Assembly: GCF_002632465.1 (NCBI RefSeq)
Contig: NZ_NIBS01000002.1
Coordinates: forward strand, 1 to 64,000
Origin: Xenorhabdus budapestensis
Lineage (GTDB): Bacteria > Pseudomonadota > Gammaproteobacteria > Enterobacterales > Enterobacteriaceae
Direction of reading: 5' to 3'
DNA length: 64,000 nt
Shown here: piece by piece, positions 6,867 through 16,916 of the stretch
Layout: the number at the start of each line of letters is the position of its first letter
Position numbering within the stretch: the stretch's first letter is position 1
The notes under the pieces: model-generated
What the model was told of the DNA's origin: nothing
Seen by the model: only the letters and a program-made list of their open reading frames with translations
Databases searched by the model: none
Program-made: the position numbers and the translations under genes

Positions 6867-7167
6867 ATCATTTTTCCTCAAAAAAATAACATAGCTTTAA
6901 TGTAGTTCATGTACACCGTAATGTACATTTTTTTCATGACACTAAATGAATCGCTGTGACTATTTATGATTAAGTAAAGCAAAAAATAAATTAAATTATG
7001 ATATAAATCAAATAATTAATTTAAAATAGATGACTATTCCTGATCATCAATGATTAAAAATGATTAAGTAAATGTATTTCATTTATAAGTGCCCTTTGAA
7101 TAGTGAAAAACTTACCTTTAAAGTAAGGCAGATAGCATTTCACCTTGATATTGTTTCTCGACCTTGG
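6867..7167. other. AT-rich putative prophage attachment region with an IHF site
   Basis: This gap lies between the integrase and the chromosomal gene ynhF, so the prophage end must fall within or next to it. It contains AATCAAATAATTA at 7006-7018, a full match to the IHF consensus WATCAANNNNTTR. A 13-bp direct repeat, ATGATTAAGTAAA, occurs at 6966-6978 and 7060-7072, as expected of integrase arm sites. An imperfect inverted repeat, ATGTACACCGTAATGTACAT, lies near 6909-6928. The crossover core cannot be defined without the other end of the element. No tRNA gene is present here. Confidence 0.45.
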
Positions 7168-7254
7168 CTAGATCAGGCAAAGACTCGCCAGAAAAACAAT
7201 CACGATTAACGCACTACAGGCAGTCAATAATCCCAATTTCAGATCTGTATCCAT
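7168..7254 (-). CDS. ynhF: YnhF-like small membrane protein, 28 aa
   Basis: A minus-strand frame begins MDTDLKLGLLTA and continues as one hydrophobic helix ending ASLCLI. It has a GTGAGGA site seven bases or so ahead of the ATG. E. coli YnhF is a 29-residue single-pass inner-membrane peptide beginning MSTDLKFSLVT and encoded just upstream of purR, the same place as here. Start motif, size and locus all agree. Its function is not established. It marks the first clearly chromosomal gene after the prophage. Confidence 0.75.
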   Translation of the reverse strand: MDTDLKLGLLTACSALIVIVFLASLCLI

Positions 7255-7547
7255 AAACCATCCTCACCATGAAAATTAAGACTCAGGCTCAGCGACACCA
7301 TAAATTTTGACTGGTTATTTACCTCAGAGGTTAAAAAACCATACTGTGGTATTTAATGCATATACTTTATAGCATTGATTACTACTTTCACTTTTGCGCT
7401 AGATCAGACAAAATTCAGGGTTTATCGCTAAATTATTGTCAGTTATCTTCCTATATATAAATATAACACTGGCAAATGATTAACAAAGATCTATATCCAG
7501 ATGAAGGGTATACAAATTTAGACCTAAGGTCAGGAGTCCTTTTTATC

Positions 7548-8573
7548 ATGGCAACGATTAAAGATGTGGCCAAACGCGCTGGTGTTTCAACCACAACCGT
7601 ATCCCATGTTATCAATAAAACCCGTTTCGTCGCCGAAGATACAAAGACCACAGTATGGGCTGCCATTAAGGAACTGAATTATTCCCCCAGTGCTGTTGCC
7701 CGTAGCTTAAAGGTTAATCACACCAAATCTATCGGACTACTGGCAACATCAAGTGAAGCGCCTTATTTTGCTGAAATCATTGAGTCTGTCGAAAATAGTT
7801 GTTATAGCAAAGGCTATACTTTGATTTTATGTAATTCCCATAACAATCTCGACAAACAAAAAGCTTATCTCTCTATGCTGGCGCAAAAACGCGTAGATGG
7901 TTTACTGGTTATGTGTTCTGAATATCCTCAACAACTGTTGGGAATGCTGGAAGACTATCGCAACATTCCCATGGTAGTCATGGATTGGGGAGAGTCCAGA
8001 GGAGATTTCACTGATGCAATTATCGATAATGCCTTCCATGGTGGTTATTTGGCCGGCCGATATCTTATTGAACGTGGTCACCGTGATATTGCTGCTATTC
8101 CCGGATCATTGGCCAGAAATACTGGAGGCGGACGTCATCAAGGTTTCCTCAAGGCACTAAAAGAAGCAAATATCACTATTCGGGAAGAATGGATTGTTCA
8201 GGGGGATTTTGAACCCGAATCCGGATATCAGGCGATGTATAAAATCTTAAGCCAAAAACACCGCCCTACGGCCGTATTTTGTGGAGGAGATGTGATGGCA
8301 ATGGGGGCGATCTGTGCTGCTGACGAGATGGGGTTACGCGTTCCACAAGATATTTCTGTCATTGGTTATGACAATATTCGCAATGCCCGTTATTTCACAC
8401 CAGCGCTGACAACGATTCATCAACCTAAAGAGCGTCTAGGACAGATGGCTTTTTCCACGTTACTTGATAGGATCATTAATAAACGTCAAGATGCACAAAC
8501 TATCGAAGTCCATCCGCGTCTTGTTGAGCGTCGCTCTGTTGCAGATGGCCCTTTCATTGATTATCGTCGTTAA
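7548..8573 (+). CDS. purR: Purine repressor PurR
   Basis: A LacI-family repressor that binds hypoxanthine or guanine and represses purine synthesis genes. The N-terminal helix-turn-helix and hinge read [17 protein letters not shown]...[10 protein letters not shown]; the rest is a periplasmic-binding-protein-like effector domain ([43 protein letters not shown]). From ATG 7548 it is 341 residues, the E. coli length; a longer frame opens upstream, but AGGAGT lies 11 bases before 7548. It is convergent with punR, with three bases between the stops. Confidence 0.95.
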   Translation: MATIKDVAKRAGVSTTTVSHVINKTRFVAEDTKTTVWAAIKELNYSPSAVARSLKVNHTKSIGLLATSSEAPYFAEIIESVENSCYSKGYTLILCNSHNNLDKQKAYLSMLAQKRVDGLLVMCSEYPQQLLGMLEDYRNIPMVVMDWGESRGDFTDAIIDNAFHGGYLAGRYLIERGHRDIAAIPGSLARNTGGGRHQGFLKALKEANITIREEWIVQGDFEPESGYQAMYKILSQKHRPTAVFCGGDVMAMGAICAADEMGLRVPQDISVIGYDNIRNARYFTPALTTIHQPKERLGQMAFSTLLDRIINKRQDAQTIEVHPRLVERRSVADGPFIDYRR

Positions 8574-8576
8574 CGA

Positions 8577-9485
8577 TTAATCCTCTTGTAGCCATTCAGT
8601 ATTGAGTGTTGCACTATCTCCAAGATAATCAAGCAACCAGCTTAATGCAGGTGAATGGCTTTTTTGCGACCATGTCAGGCAACATGGGCTATCAGGTAAT
8701 GGTTGCTCAAGTTCAAGCAAACTGAGTTTTCCTTGACGAATAAGCGGCAAAGCACGATGTTTGGGCACCATTCCCACACACAGCCCCTCCATCAGGCAAG
8801 CCAACCCGGCATTCCAATCAGGGACAACTAACCGCCGTTGATTATCCAAAGTCCATGTATTACGCTTGGGTAAATTACGTGAAGTATCTTCAAGGCACAA
8901 GCTAGGGTAAGCCCTCAATTGATCATCATTTAATCTTTCTATTATAACGGTCAACTCATGCCCAGGACTGGCAACACATAGCCACGGCATGAACCCCATG
9001 TCCCTGAAACTATATCGCTCCCCGACTGGAGAGGCGCGTGTGGCACCAATAGCAACATCAACGCGCCCATCTACCAGCGCATCCCATACCCCATTAAAAA
9101 CTTCAGGGTAAATAAATAACTCAATATCCGGAAAATGGCGGTAAAAATCCAGAATAAGCTGGCGTGTCCGTTCTGGTTTCACCACTTGATCAACAGCAAT
9201 ACTAAGCTGCCCACGCCAACCGTTAGCCACCTGCTGACATTGATGACGAGTATGATGCATTTTTTTGATAACAGAACGCGCTTCCTTTACAAAGATAGCC
9301 CCTGCCTCGGTTAATTCCACATCGCGATGACGACGTTCAAATAGGGGAACTGCCAACCATTCTTCAAGTTGTTTTATTGTATAACTAATGGCAGAAGGTA
9401 CGCGGTGAAGCTCTGACGCAGCCGCACTGAAACTTCCTGTTCTGGCCACAGCATCAACAACTTCCAAAGAATATTCAGACCACAT
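8577..9485 (-). CDS. punR: LysR-type regulator PunR (YdhB)
   Basis: Homologue of E. coli PunR, which senses adenosine/adenine and activates the divergent transporter gene punC. The winged helix-turn-helix is at the N-terminus (SLEVVDAVARTGSFSAAASE...VPSAISYTIKQLE), followed by a LysR substrate domain (GQLSIAVDQVV, VDVAIGATRASP). It has 302 residues. The gene is divergent from punC with 123 bases between them, the usual arrangement for a LysR regulator and its target. Confidence 0.9.
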   Translation of the reverse strand: MWSEYSLEVVDAVARTGSFSAAASELHRVPSAISYTIKQLEEWLAVPLFERRHRDVELTEAGAIFVKEARSVIKKMHHTRHQCQQVANGWRGQLSIAVDQVVKPERTRQLILDFYRHFPDIELFIYPEVFNGVWDALVDGRVDVAIGATRASPVGERYSFRDMGFMPWLCVASPGHELTVIIERLNDDQLRAYPSLCLEDTSRNLPKRNTWTLDNQRRLVVPDWNAGLACLMEGLCVGMVPKHRALPLIRQGKLSLLELEQPLPDSPCCLTWSQKSHSPALSWLLDYLGDSATLNTEWLQED

Positions 9486-9608
9486 ATTTCTTCCTTTTAA
9501 TTTTTTTCACAGCATTATGCAAATAATACCGTTTCACAAGTAAAAATTACGCCATATAAAATAAACCGTATATTTTCTTATCAATTATCACATCAATTTA
9601 TTGACACA

Positions 9609-10787
9609 ATGACAACAAATAAAAATTCCATGCCATTTATGTTTTATCTCGCTGGCCTAAGTATGCTTGGCTACTTAGCCATTGATATGTATCTACCCGC
9701 TTTTGATGCTATGGCGAAAGACTTAGGTGCATCAGAAGGGGCTATTAGTGCAAGCCTCAGCGTTTTTCTTGCTGGTTTTGCTGTTGCCCAGCTTTTATGG
9801 GGACAACTGTCTGATCGCCTAGGAAGAAAACCTGTTCTGCTTATCGGCTTATCTCTGTTTTGTCTTAGCTGTTTAGGAATGCTTTGGATAACAGATGCAA
9901 CTCAATTACTTATTCTGCGATTTATTCAGGCTGTGGGTGTCTGTTCTGCTGCTGTTTCCTGGCAAGCTTTAGTCGTTGATAGATATAACGCTGAACGCAC
10001 AAAACGCGTTTTTGCCATGATTATGCCGCTGGTTGCACTTTCCCCTGCCCTTGCCCCTTTACTCGGTGCATGGTTATTGTCACATACAGGTTGGAGAACT
10101 ATTTTTCTTGTTTTAATGGCTGTAACACTAGTTTTGCTTGTACCAACATTTTTACTGGCTAGTAAACGTGCACCTATTGACACCAATATCAATGAAAATA
10201 AAATTTCTTTCTTCACCTTATTGAAGTCTTCAACTTTCAGCGGAAATGTGTTGATTTATGCTTCCTGTAGTGCTGGTTTTTTTGCCTGGCTAACGGGTTC
10301 ACCAATGATTTTGATCAATATGGGTTATGATGCCACAGATATTGGCTTAAGCTATATTCCACAAACTTTGGCATTTATGCTCGGTGGGTATGGTTGCCGT
10401 CTTTTATTGGAAAAAATCAAAAGTGAAACCATATTTCCAATTTTGCTGGTAGGTTATGCTGTAAGCATGGCACTCATCTATTTAATTGCCCTAATTTATC
10501 CTTCTTTCATGCTTATTCTTGTTCCTTTCTGTTTTATGGCCGTCATGAATGGTGCTTCTTACCCTATTGCTGTAGCAAATGCACTTTCTGTTTATCCCAA
10601 AGACGGTGGTAAAGCGGCTGCATTACAAAATGCTTTACAATTGGGTCTTTGCTTTATTGCCAGCATGCTTGTTGCTATGTTCATAAAAGACCCTCTTCTG
10701 TCTACCACAACAGTGATGGTTTCTACTATTATCCCAATGATAATAGGCTATTCTTTACAAAAGAAAGAAGTAAACAATGGTCATTAG
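9609..10787 (+). CDS. punC: MFS transporter PunC (YdhC; Bcr/CflA family)
   Basis: A 12-helix major-facilitator protein of the Bcr/CflA drug-resistance branch; the E. coli protein is linked to purine nucleoside transport under PunR. Visible features are the first helix (FYLAGLSMLGYLAIDMYLPAF), the loop 2-3 motif GQLSDRLGRKPVLL, and VVDRYNAERTKRVFA after helix 4. At 392 residues it is slightly shorter than the E. coli protein (about 403). The gene order purR-punR-punC-cfa is that of E. coli. No strong ribosome-binding site is visible before ATG 9609. Confidence 0.88.
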   Translation: MTTNKNSMPFMFYLAGLSMLGYLAIDMYLPAFDAMAKDLGASEGAISASLSVFLAGFAVAQLLWGQLSDRLGRKPVLLIGLSLFCLSCLGMLWITDATQLLILRFIQAVGVCSAAVSWQALVVDRYNAERTKRVFAMIMPLVALSPALAPLLGAWLLSHTGWRTIFLVLMAVTLVLLVPTFLLASKRAPIDTNINENKISFFTLLKSSTFSGNVLIYASCSAGFFAWLTGSPMILINMGYDATDIGLSYIPQTLAFMLGGYGCRLLLEKIKSETIFPILLVGYAVSMALIYLIALIYPSFMLILVPFCFMAVMNGASYPIAVANALSVYPKDGGKAAALQNALQLGLCFIASMLVAMFIKDPLLSTTTVMVSTIIPMIIGYSLQKKEVNNGH

Positions 10788-10837
10788 TTATAAATTAAAA
10801 AATTACCCCCAAAGATAATAACTAAGAATATTATCAT

Positions 10838-10868
10838 CTAAAGGCCATACCATAATATGGCCTTTAGA
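10838..10868 (+). terminator. Hairpin terminator after punC
   Basis: TCTAAAGGCCATA and TATGGCCTTTAGA make a near-perfect stem around a short AT loop, about 50 bases after the punC stop. The T tract that follows is weak. Confidence 0.6.
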
Positions 10869-11106
10869 TTATTGTTTAAATATTATTTCACTCATATACT
10901 CATACAGATTCATTATTCTAAAAAACTCGGAATTTGAGGTTTCTAAGGGCAATGAAGCTCTCTTTCATTTCAGGATGAATCGGCATTCTGTGCCTTTGAA
11001 ACATTTTCTGCTTAATTTCAAGTCAATCCATTTTTGTTTTAGGATAATAAACAATCTATCACAAAGATATACCTCAAAATTCCATCAAACAAATGTTGGA
11101 GAGTCT

Positions 11107-12258
11107 ATGAGTTCATCTTTCGTTGAAGGAAAAAAAACAATTACTGACCAGTGGCATAGGATCGCCAATGACTTGCTTCAAGAAGCTGGTGTTGAAATCA
11201 ACGGTAAACGTCCTTTTGATATACAAGTCAAAAACCCTGATTTTTATAAAAGAGTGTTAAAACAAGGCTCTTTGGGATTAGGTGAAAGTTATATGGATGG
11301 TTGGTGGGATTGTGAACGTTTGGACATTTTCTTTTATAAAATTTTAAGAGTGGGTCTGGAACACAGAATCCCTAAAAATATCAAAGACATTCTGAAGATT
11401 ATTACCTCCCGCGTATTTAATTTACAATCTACCAAGCGAGCTTGGATTGTGGGTAAAGAGCATTATGATTTAGGTAATGACCTATTCACGTTCATGCTTG
11501 ATCCCTATATGCAATATTCCTGTGGTTACTGGAAAGATGCAAATACTCTGGAAGAAGCTCAATCTAATAAACTCCAGTTAATTTGCGAAAAACTACAGTT
11601 ATCACCGGGCATGACTCTTTTGGATATCGGATGTGGATGGGGTGGGCTGGCCGCCTATGCTGCCAAACACTATGATGCCTCCGTCACTGGCGTTACCATT
11701 TCGGTAGAGCAACAGAAATACGCCCAAGACCGCTGTAAGGATCTGGATGTTAAAATTATCCTTGAAGATTATCGTAACCTGAATCTCCAGTTTGACAGAA
11801 TTGTTTCCGTTGGCATGTTTGAACACGTTGGTCATAAAAATTACGCCAATTATTTCGATATAGTCCGTAAAAACCTGAAACCTGATGGGTTGTTCTTACT
11901 TCATACTATTGGTTCCAATCGAGATAAAGTAAGTGTCGATACATGGATCAGTAAATATATTTTCCCTAATGGCTACTTACCATCAATTGCAAGGATCGCC
12001 AAAGCCAGCACAGGAAAGTTCGTTATGGAAGATTGGCACAACTTTGGGGCTGATTATGATCGTACCCTGATGGCATGGTATGAGCGTTTTATCGCAAACT
12101 GGAGTAAGATAGAAAATAACTACAGCCCTCGTTTCAAACGGATGTTCAGCTATTATCTGAATGCCTGCGCTGGCGCATTCCGTGCCAGAGATATTCAACT
12201 ATGGCAAGTCATGTTCAGCCCGCATGGAATTGAAAATGGACTGAGAGTTCCTCGATGA
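11107..12258 (+). CDS. cfa: Cyclopropane-fatty-acyl-phospholipid synthase
   Basis: Adds a methylene bridge from S-adenosylmethionine to unsaturated acyl chains of membrane phospholipids, a stationary-phase and acid-stress change. Motifs: LGESYMDGWWDCERLD, HYDLGNDLF, LDIGCGWGGLAAYAA (cofactor binding), VSVGMFEHVG, and ARDIQLWQVMFS near the C-terminus. The frame is open 44 codons further upstream, but ATG 11107 gives 383 residues, matches the E. coli start (MSSS), and has GGAGAG in front. The gene is followed by a strong terminator. Confidence 0.96.
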   Translation: MSSSFVEGKKTITDQWHRIANDLLQEAGVEINGKRPFDIQVKNPDFYKRVLKQGSLGLGESYMDGWWDCERLDIFFYKILRVGLEHRIPKNIKDILKIITSRVFNLQSTKRAWIVGKEHYDLGNDLFTFMLDPYMQYSCGYWKDANTLEEAQSNKLQLICEKLQLSPGMTLLDIGCGWGGLAAYAAKHYDASVTGVTISVEQQKYAQDRCKDLDVKIILEDYRNLNLQFDRIVSVGMFEHVGHKNYANYFDIVRKNLKPDGLFLLHTIGSNRDKVSVDTWISKYIFPNGYLPSIARIAKASTGKFVMEDWHNFGADYDRTLMAWYERFIANWSKIENNYSPRFKRMFSYYLNACAGAFRARDIQLWQVMFSPHGIENGLRVPR

Positions 12259-12289
12259 TATTGTTTACAACAGCTTTCTAAGGCTGCTG

Positions 12290-12323
12290 AAAAGCTACAG
12301 TGAACATCTCTGTAGCTTTTTTC
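12290..12323 (+). terminator. Rho-independent terminator of cfa
   Basis: AAAGCTACAG and CTGTAGCTTT form a stem around a short loop, followed by TTTTTC. It also lies between the convergent cfa and ribC genes. Confidence 0.85.
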
Positions 12324-12356
12324 ATTAATATTTTTTATTAATATAAGTAACGTTAA

Positions 12357-12998
12357 CTACTCTTCCAATTGGGATAATACTCTTTCCTGTTCTTTTTGCG
12401 CCATGAACCGTTCAACAGTATCTACAATTGCTTGTGTTTGCGGGTCAATTTCAATATTTACTTTTTGATCAATGCGTTTTTTGCCCAGTGTCGTACGTTC
12501 CAACGTTTCAGGAATCAAATGAACACAGAAACGATTATTCACGACATCTCCAATCGTTAGGCTGATCCCATCAATACCAATAAAACCTTTATGCAGGATA
12601 TATTTCATTAACTGCTTATCATAAATACGGAACCATATTTCATGGTTATTTTCCGCAGTAAAAATTTTAGCAATTTCAGCCGTTGTAATGACATGACCGG
12701 ACATCAAATGCCCACCAATTTCATCACCAAATTTTGCAGCCCTTTCCAAATTAACTAAATCGCCAATCTTAAGCTCGCCGAGATTAGTCAAGCGCAGTGT
12801 CTCTTTCATCAAATCGAAACTAATCAAATCGCCATCTATTTTAGTGACAGTCAAACAACAGCCATTATGGGAAACGGAAGCCCCCGTTTCAATTTCAGAT
12901 AATAATTCAGCCGGAAATTTAACTACATGAGTCCGAAAGTGTATTTTTTCTTCAATAGCAACTATAGGCGCTTTTACCTGGACGATGCCTGTAAACAT
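12357..12998 (-). CDS. ribC: Riboflavin synthase alpha chain
   Basis: Converts two 6,7-dimethyl-8-ribityllumazine molecules to riboflavin; also named ribE in some schemes. The protein has two tandem lumazine-binding domains. The first opens [11 protein letters not shown] and holds SHNGCCLTV; the second holds [15 protein letters not shown] and [13 protein letters not shown]. It has 213 residues, the usual length. The gene is divergent from mdtK, as in E. coli. No FMN riboswitch is visible upstream, as expected because the enteric riboswitch is at ribB. Confidence 0.95.
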   Translation of the reverse strand: MFTGIVQVKAPIVAIEEKIHFRTHVVKFPAELLSEIETGASVSHNGCCLTVTKIDGDLISFDLMKETLRLTNLGELKIGDLVNLERAAKFGDEIGGHLMSGHVITTAEIAKIFTAENNHEIWFRIYDKQLMKYILHKGFIGIDGISLTIGDVVNNRFCVHLIPETLERTTLGKKRIDQKVNIEIDPQTQAIVDTVERFMAQKEQERVLSQLEE

Positions 12999-13238
12999 GG
13001 GAAACCTCTTTTATCGTTTTGCATGATAAGTTAGTGTAACGCACTCATCTCTTTTAGACACTATTCCGGTTGAGAGTTATCTTCGATTTGGCATAAATAT
13101 CGTGCAACGATTGGCTTAATAAAATGAGTCCTATACAATACTTGAGTTAACAAGAGATTACTTTTCAAACAACTTCTTTTGCTCGCAAAAATGTTTCTTG
13201 TTCTTCTAATTAATTTTTAATCAAAAAAGGTGTAGTAC

Positions 13239-14612
13239 GTGCAGAAATATTTAAATGAAGCGCGTAGTTTGCTCGCTCTGGGGATCCCCGTCATCATCGC
13301 TCAATTTTCACAAACTGCGATGGGTTTCGTAGATACAGTTATGGCTGGTAAAGCTGGCACAATCGAGATGTCAGCGGTTGCTATCGGGACATCAATCTGG
13401 CTGCCGACGATTCTGTTTGGTCAAGGCTTGTTGATGGCTTTAACACCAATCGTTGCACATATGAATGGCTCAGGCCAGAGAAAAAATGTCGCAAGTCAAA
13501 TTCAACAAGGTTTTTGGCTAGCAACGCTCCTCGCTATTTTCATTATTACAATATTGTATAACTGCCGTTTCATTATAGAAGCGCAACATAATGTGGATCC
13601 TATCCTGGCACAAAAAGCTGTAGATTTTATTCACGCTATTATGTGGGGAACGCCTGGTTGCCTGTACTATCAGGTTTTACGCAGTCAGTGTGAAGGGCTG
13701 TCAAAAACCAAACCAGCAATGGTTATTGGTATTTTAGGATTATTGGTTAATATCCCCGTCAACTACATTTTCATTTACGGTAAATTCGGTGCACCGGAAC
13801 TTGGTGGTGTGGGTTGTGGTGTTGCAACAGCAGCCGTTTACTGGGTAATGTTCCTGTTACTGCTTGCATATGTCAAACACTCACCTTCTCAGAAAGATAT
13901 CCATACATTTGACAATTTTGCCCGTCCTAACTGGCATGCTCAAAAACGCATTACTTTGCTTGGTTTACCTATCGCTCTGGCTATGTTCTTTGAGGTTACA
14001 TTATTTGCTGTTGTATCCCTACTGGTCTCCCCTCTCGGCGTAATTGCCGTTGCAGGACATCAAATTTCTCTCAATTTCAGCTCACTGATGTTTATGTTCC
14101 CGTTGTCATTTGGCATAGCGGCAACTATCCGTGTAGGTTATAACTTAGGACAGGAATCAACTGAAGGCGCCAAAATATCAGCTTATACCAGTCTTGTTGT
14201 TGGCTTGGTAATTGCTTGTATAACAGCAACCTTCACGATTCTATTCCGTGAACCAATTGCAATAATGTATAACAATAATCCTGAAGTTGTCACTTTGGCA
14301 TCTCATTTGATGCTGTTTGCTGCTATCTATCAGCTTTCAGATTCAGTTCAGGTGATTGGCTCCGGGGTATTGCGCGGGTATAAAGATACGCGTTCCATTT
14401 TCTTTATTACTTTCATCGCATATTGGGGTTTCGGATTACCTAGTGGTTATATACTGGCATTGACCAACTATGTTACTGAGCCGATGGGGCCACAAGGTTT
14501 CTGGATTGGGTTTATTATCGGGTTAACTGTAGCTGCGATCATGATGGGCAGCCGGATTTGGTGGTTACAAAAGCAGCCTGATTATACTGTTCTGGCACAT
14601 TCTACTCGTTAA
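13239..14612 (+). CDS. mdtK: MATE-family multidrug efflux protein MdtK (NorM)
   Basis: A sodium- or proton-coupled antiporter that expels fluoroquinolones and other cationic compounds. The 457 residues form 12 predicted helices. Typical MATE stretches are [20 protein letters not shown] near the N-terminus, [20 protein letters not shown] in the middle, and [18 protein letters not shown] in the C-terminal half. GTG 13239 is used as start and matches the family N-terminus ([17 protein letters not shown]). The site ahead of it (AAAAAAGGTG) is moderate. Neighbours ribC and valVW are as in E. coli. Confidence 0.94.
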   Translation: MQKYLNEARSLLALGIPVIIAQFSQTAMGFVDTVMAGKAGTIEMSAVAIGTSIWLPTILFGQGLLMALTPIVAHMNGSGQRKNVASQIQQGFWLATLLAIFIITILYNCRFIIEAQHNVDPILAQKAVDFIHAIMWGTPGCLYYQVLRSQCEGLSKTKPAMVIGILGLLVNIPVNYIFIYGKFGAPELGGVGCGVATAAVYWVMFLLLLAYVKHSPSQKDIHTFDNFARPNWHAQKRITLLGLPIALAMFFEVTLFAVVSLLVSPLGVIAVAGHQISLNFSSLMFMFPLSFGIAATIRVGYNLGQESTEGAKISAYTSLVVGLVIACITATFTILFREPIAIMYNNNPEVVTLASHLMLFAAIYQLSDSVQVIGSGVLRGYKDTRSIFFITFIAYWGFGLPSGYILALTNYVTEPMGPQGFWIGFIIGLTVAAIMMGSRIWWLQKQPDYTVLAHSTR

Positions 14613-14636
14613 TTCAGTACATTAGATTATCATCTA

Positions 14637-14712
14637 AAGGGGAAAAAGTTGTAAATTCACACTGATAGATGTAAATGCGAGCAATCGAGCACGAATTTGC
14701 ATTTTTCCCCTT
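14637..14712 (+). other. Long imperfect hairpin between mdtK and the tRNA genes
   Basis: AAGGGGAAAAA (14637-14647) pairs with TTTTTCCCCTT (14702-14712); further in, AAATTC pairs with GAATTT. The arms enclose about 34 bases. No T run follows, so it is not a classical terminator. It could be a 3' stem that stabilises the mdtK message or a tRNA-operon leader element. Confidence 0.45.
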
Positions 14713-14772
14713 GCCAGACAGCTCAGTGATCGTTAATATTCGTCCCCGTTGTCAGCCACAGAAATTTAGATT

Positions 14773-14849
14773 GCGTCCGTAGCTCAGTTGGTTAGAGCAC
14801 CACCTTGACATGGTGGGGGTCGGTGGTTCGAGTCCACTCGGACGCACCA
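14773..14849 (+). tRNA. valV: tRNA-Val (anticodon GAC), first copy
   Basis: A 77-base cloverleaf with CCA encoded. The acceptor arms are GCGTCCG and CGGACGC; the anticodon arm CCACC-TTGACAT-GGTGG displays GAC; the T arm carries GGTTCGAGTCC. It reads GUC and GUU valine codons. It sits after mdtK, where E. coli has valV and valW. Confidence 0.97.
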
Positions 14850-14882
14850 AATATCCGGTTGACAAAAAATTCATTTTTATGT

Positions 14883-14959
14883 GCGTCCGTAGCTCAGTTG
14901 GTTAGAGCACCACCTTGACATGGTGGGGGTCGGTGGTTCGAGTCCACTCGGACGCACCA
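14883..14959 (+). tRNA. valW: tRNA-Val (anticodon GAC), second copy
   Basis: Identical in sequence to the first copy and 33 bases downstream of it, so the pair is probably one transcript cut by RNase P and other RNases. The anticodon loop TTGACAT gives GAC. This tandem pair corresponds to valV-valW of E. coli. Confidence 0.97.
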
Positions 14960-15221
14960 TATCTTTATAGTTTTTCTTTATTTTTTCGTTTTTAACTCTC
15001 TTCATTTCTAATCTGGTTATCCCGATGATTAGTTGTCATAAAATTGGTACTGGTTGTCCCATACTTATCCTCATACCTAACCGAAATAACAAATATTCGA
15101 TTCGATACTATCGTGCAACAACTTACTGATTTTTCTAGCGTGTGCGTGAATATTTTTTATTCCTGTAACATAAATCTTTTCGAGAACTATTTTTTTAATT
15201 CATTTCACAGAAATTAACCTC
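14960..15221 (+). other. Non-coding gap between valW and the pykF promoter
   Basis: No gene is supported here. A T run follows the second tRNA within about 40 bases (TTTTTCTTTATTTTTTCGTTTTT), which may end the tRNA transcript. A short open frame at 15240-15449, beyond this gap, lies in the pykF leader and has no ribosome-binding site. Confidence 0.4.
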
Positions 15222-15257
15222 TATAATACGCATTGTCATATGTTGAATGGTTTCAGC
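15222..15257 (+). promoter_or_regulatory. pykF promoter -10 and Cra (FruR) operator
   Basis: TATAAT at 15222-15227 is a perfect -10 box. Just downstream, 15243-15257 read in reverse complement gives GCTGAAACCATTCA, matching the Cra consensus RSTGAAWCSNTHHW at every position. Cra represses pykF in E. coli by binding near the start of transcription, so position and sequence both fit. The leader to the pykF ATG would be about 260 bases. Confidence 0.8.
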
Positions 15258-15490
15258 CAATTGATTTACCGAACTCAGAAAAAGTTACAGATGATTAATC
15301 GTTCCAAGTCCACATGTCCATACATGCCTGGCTTCATGAAAAACAACCATTTGACACTTTCTGCCACCCGTTTTCCATTATGTTGCGCAACTAAAAATGC
15401 CAAATTACAAAGCCAGATGATGCTAGCTTATAATGTCAATGGTTGGTGATTCACTTTTTTTAATTCATAAAAACCAGTAGATAGATTGTC

Positions 15491-16900
15491 ATGAAAAAAA
15501 CTAAAATTGTTTGTACTATCGGGCCGAAAACTGAATCCGAAGAAAAACTAACCGAATTGCTTAACTCAGGCATGAATGTTATGCGCCTGAATTTTTCTCA
15601 CGGCAACTACGAAGAGCATGGCCAACGCATTAAAAATCTTCGTGCAGTTACTGCCAAAACCGGCAAAAAAGCAGCTATCTTACTGGATACTAAAGGCCCT
15701 GAAATCCGAACCATGAAGCTGGAAGGTGGTAATGATGTTTCTCTGACGGCAGGTCAGACTTTCACCTTCACAACAGATCAATCCGTCATCGGTAATAAAG
15801 AATGTGTTGCCGTAACCTATTCAGGTTTACCAGCGGATTTATCTGTGGACAATACAGTATTGATTGACGATGGCCTGATTGCCATGACAGTAAAAGATAT
15901 CACCGAAACTGAAGTCATTTGTGAAGTGTTAAATAACGGTGAGTTAGGTGAAAACAAAGGCGTCAATCTGCCAAATGTTTCTATCAACCTGCCTGCACTG
16001 GCAGGAAAAGACAAGCAAGACCTTATCTTTGGTTGTGAGCAACGTGTTGATTTTATTGCAGCGTCTTTCATTCGTAAGCGTTCTGATGTTCTGGAAATCC
16101 GCGAACACTTAAAATCCCACGGTGGCGAACACATCCAAATCATTTCCAAAATTGAAAATCAGGAAGGTCTGAATAATTTTGATGAAATTCTGGAAGCTTC
16201 AGACGGTATCATGGTTGCCCGTGGTGATTTGGGTGTTGAGATCCCCGTAGAAGAAGTGATTTTCGCGCAGAAAATGATGATAGAAAAATGTAATTCTGCA
16301 CGCAAAGTTGTCATCACTGCGACTCAAATGCTGGATTCCATGATCAAAAATCCACGCCCTACCCGCGCTGAAGCAGGCGACGTTGCCAATGCAATCTTGG
16401 ATGGTACTGACGCAGTGATGCTTTCCGGCGAAAGTGCAAAAGGGAAATACCCTGTTGAAGCGGTCTCCATTATGGCAACTATCTGTGAACGTACAGATCG
16501 TGTCATGGGTAGTCGAATCGAAAATACTAAAACGCAGAAGTTGCGTGTTACCGAAGCGGTTTGCCGTGGTGCGGTAGAAATTGCTGAAAAATTGCAAGCA
16601 CCTCTGATTGTTGTAGCGACTTATGGTGGTAAATCTGCAAGATCTATCCGTAAATACTTCCCTAATGCCCCTATTCTTGCACTGACTACCAATGAAATTA
16701 CCGCTCGTCAATTGTTGCTGGTCAAAGGTGTCTCTACGCAAGTTGTCAAAGAAATTGCTTCTACCGATGATTTCTACCGTATTGGTAAAGAAGCTGCATT
16801 GGCCAGCGGTATGGCAAGCAAAGGAGAGATAGTTGTAATGGTATCCGGTGCATTAGTACCAAGTGGTACAACAAATACTTCTTCTGTTCATGTACTGTAA
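15491..16900 (+). CDS. pykF: Pyruvate kinase I
   Basis: Transfers phosphate from phosphoenolpyruvate to ADP, making ATP and pyruvate in the last step of glycolysis. Motifs: [13 protein letters not shown], the catalytic lysine in [10 protein letters not shown], metal and substrate residues in [11 protein letters not shown], and [18 protein letters not shown]. It has 469 residues, one fewer than E. coli PykF, the fructose-1,6-bisphosphate-activated type. A Cra operator in its promoter indicates repression when sugar phosphates are low. Confidence 0.97.
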   Translation: MKKTKIVCTIGPKTESEEKLTELLNSGMNVMRLNFSHGNYEEHGQRIKNLRAVTAKTGKKAAILLDTKGPEIRTMKLEGGNDVSLTAGQTFTFTTDQSVIGNKECVAVTYSGLPADLSVDNTVLIDDGLIAMTVKDITETEVICEVLNNGELGENKGVNLPNVSINLPALAGKDKQDLIFGCEQRVDFIAASFIRKRSDVLEIREHLKSHGGEHIQIISKIENQEGLNNFDEILEASDGIMVARGDLGVEIPVEEVIFAQKMMIEKCNSARKVVITATQMLDSMIKNPRPTRAEAGDVANAILDGTDAVMLSGESAKGKYPVEAVSIMATICERTDRVMGSRIENTKTQKLRVTEAVCRGAVEIAEKLQAPLIVVATYGGKSARSIRKYFPNAPILALTTNEITARQLLLVKGVSTQVVKEIASTDDFYRIGKEAALASGMASKGEIVVMVSGALVPSGTTNTSSVHVL

Positions 16901-16916
16901 TTATTTTTGAACACAA

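Noticed and set aside
10975-11106. Longer N-terminus for Cfa
   Set aside because: The extra 44 residues are absent from the family and the internal ATG has a good ribosome-binding site and the expected MSSS start.
14773-14959. tRNA-Val pair as the prophage attachment site
   Set aside because: The integrase is about 8 kb away and separated from the tRNAs by intact core genes; no partial tRNA copy lies near the integrase.
15240-15449. 69-codon frame between the tRNA genes and pykF
   Set aside because: It begins on the Cra operator/transcription start, has no ribosome-binding site and no protein-like pattern; best read as pykF leader.
16199-16741. 180-codon minus-strand frame opposite pykF
   Set aside because: Antisense shadow of conserved pyruvate kinase codons; sequence is Ser/Thr/Cys-rich noise.
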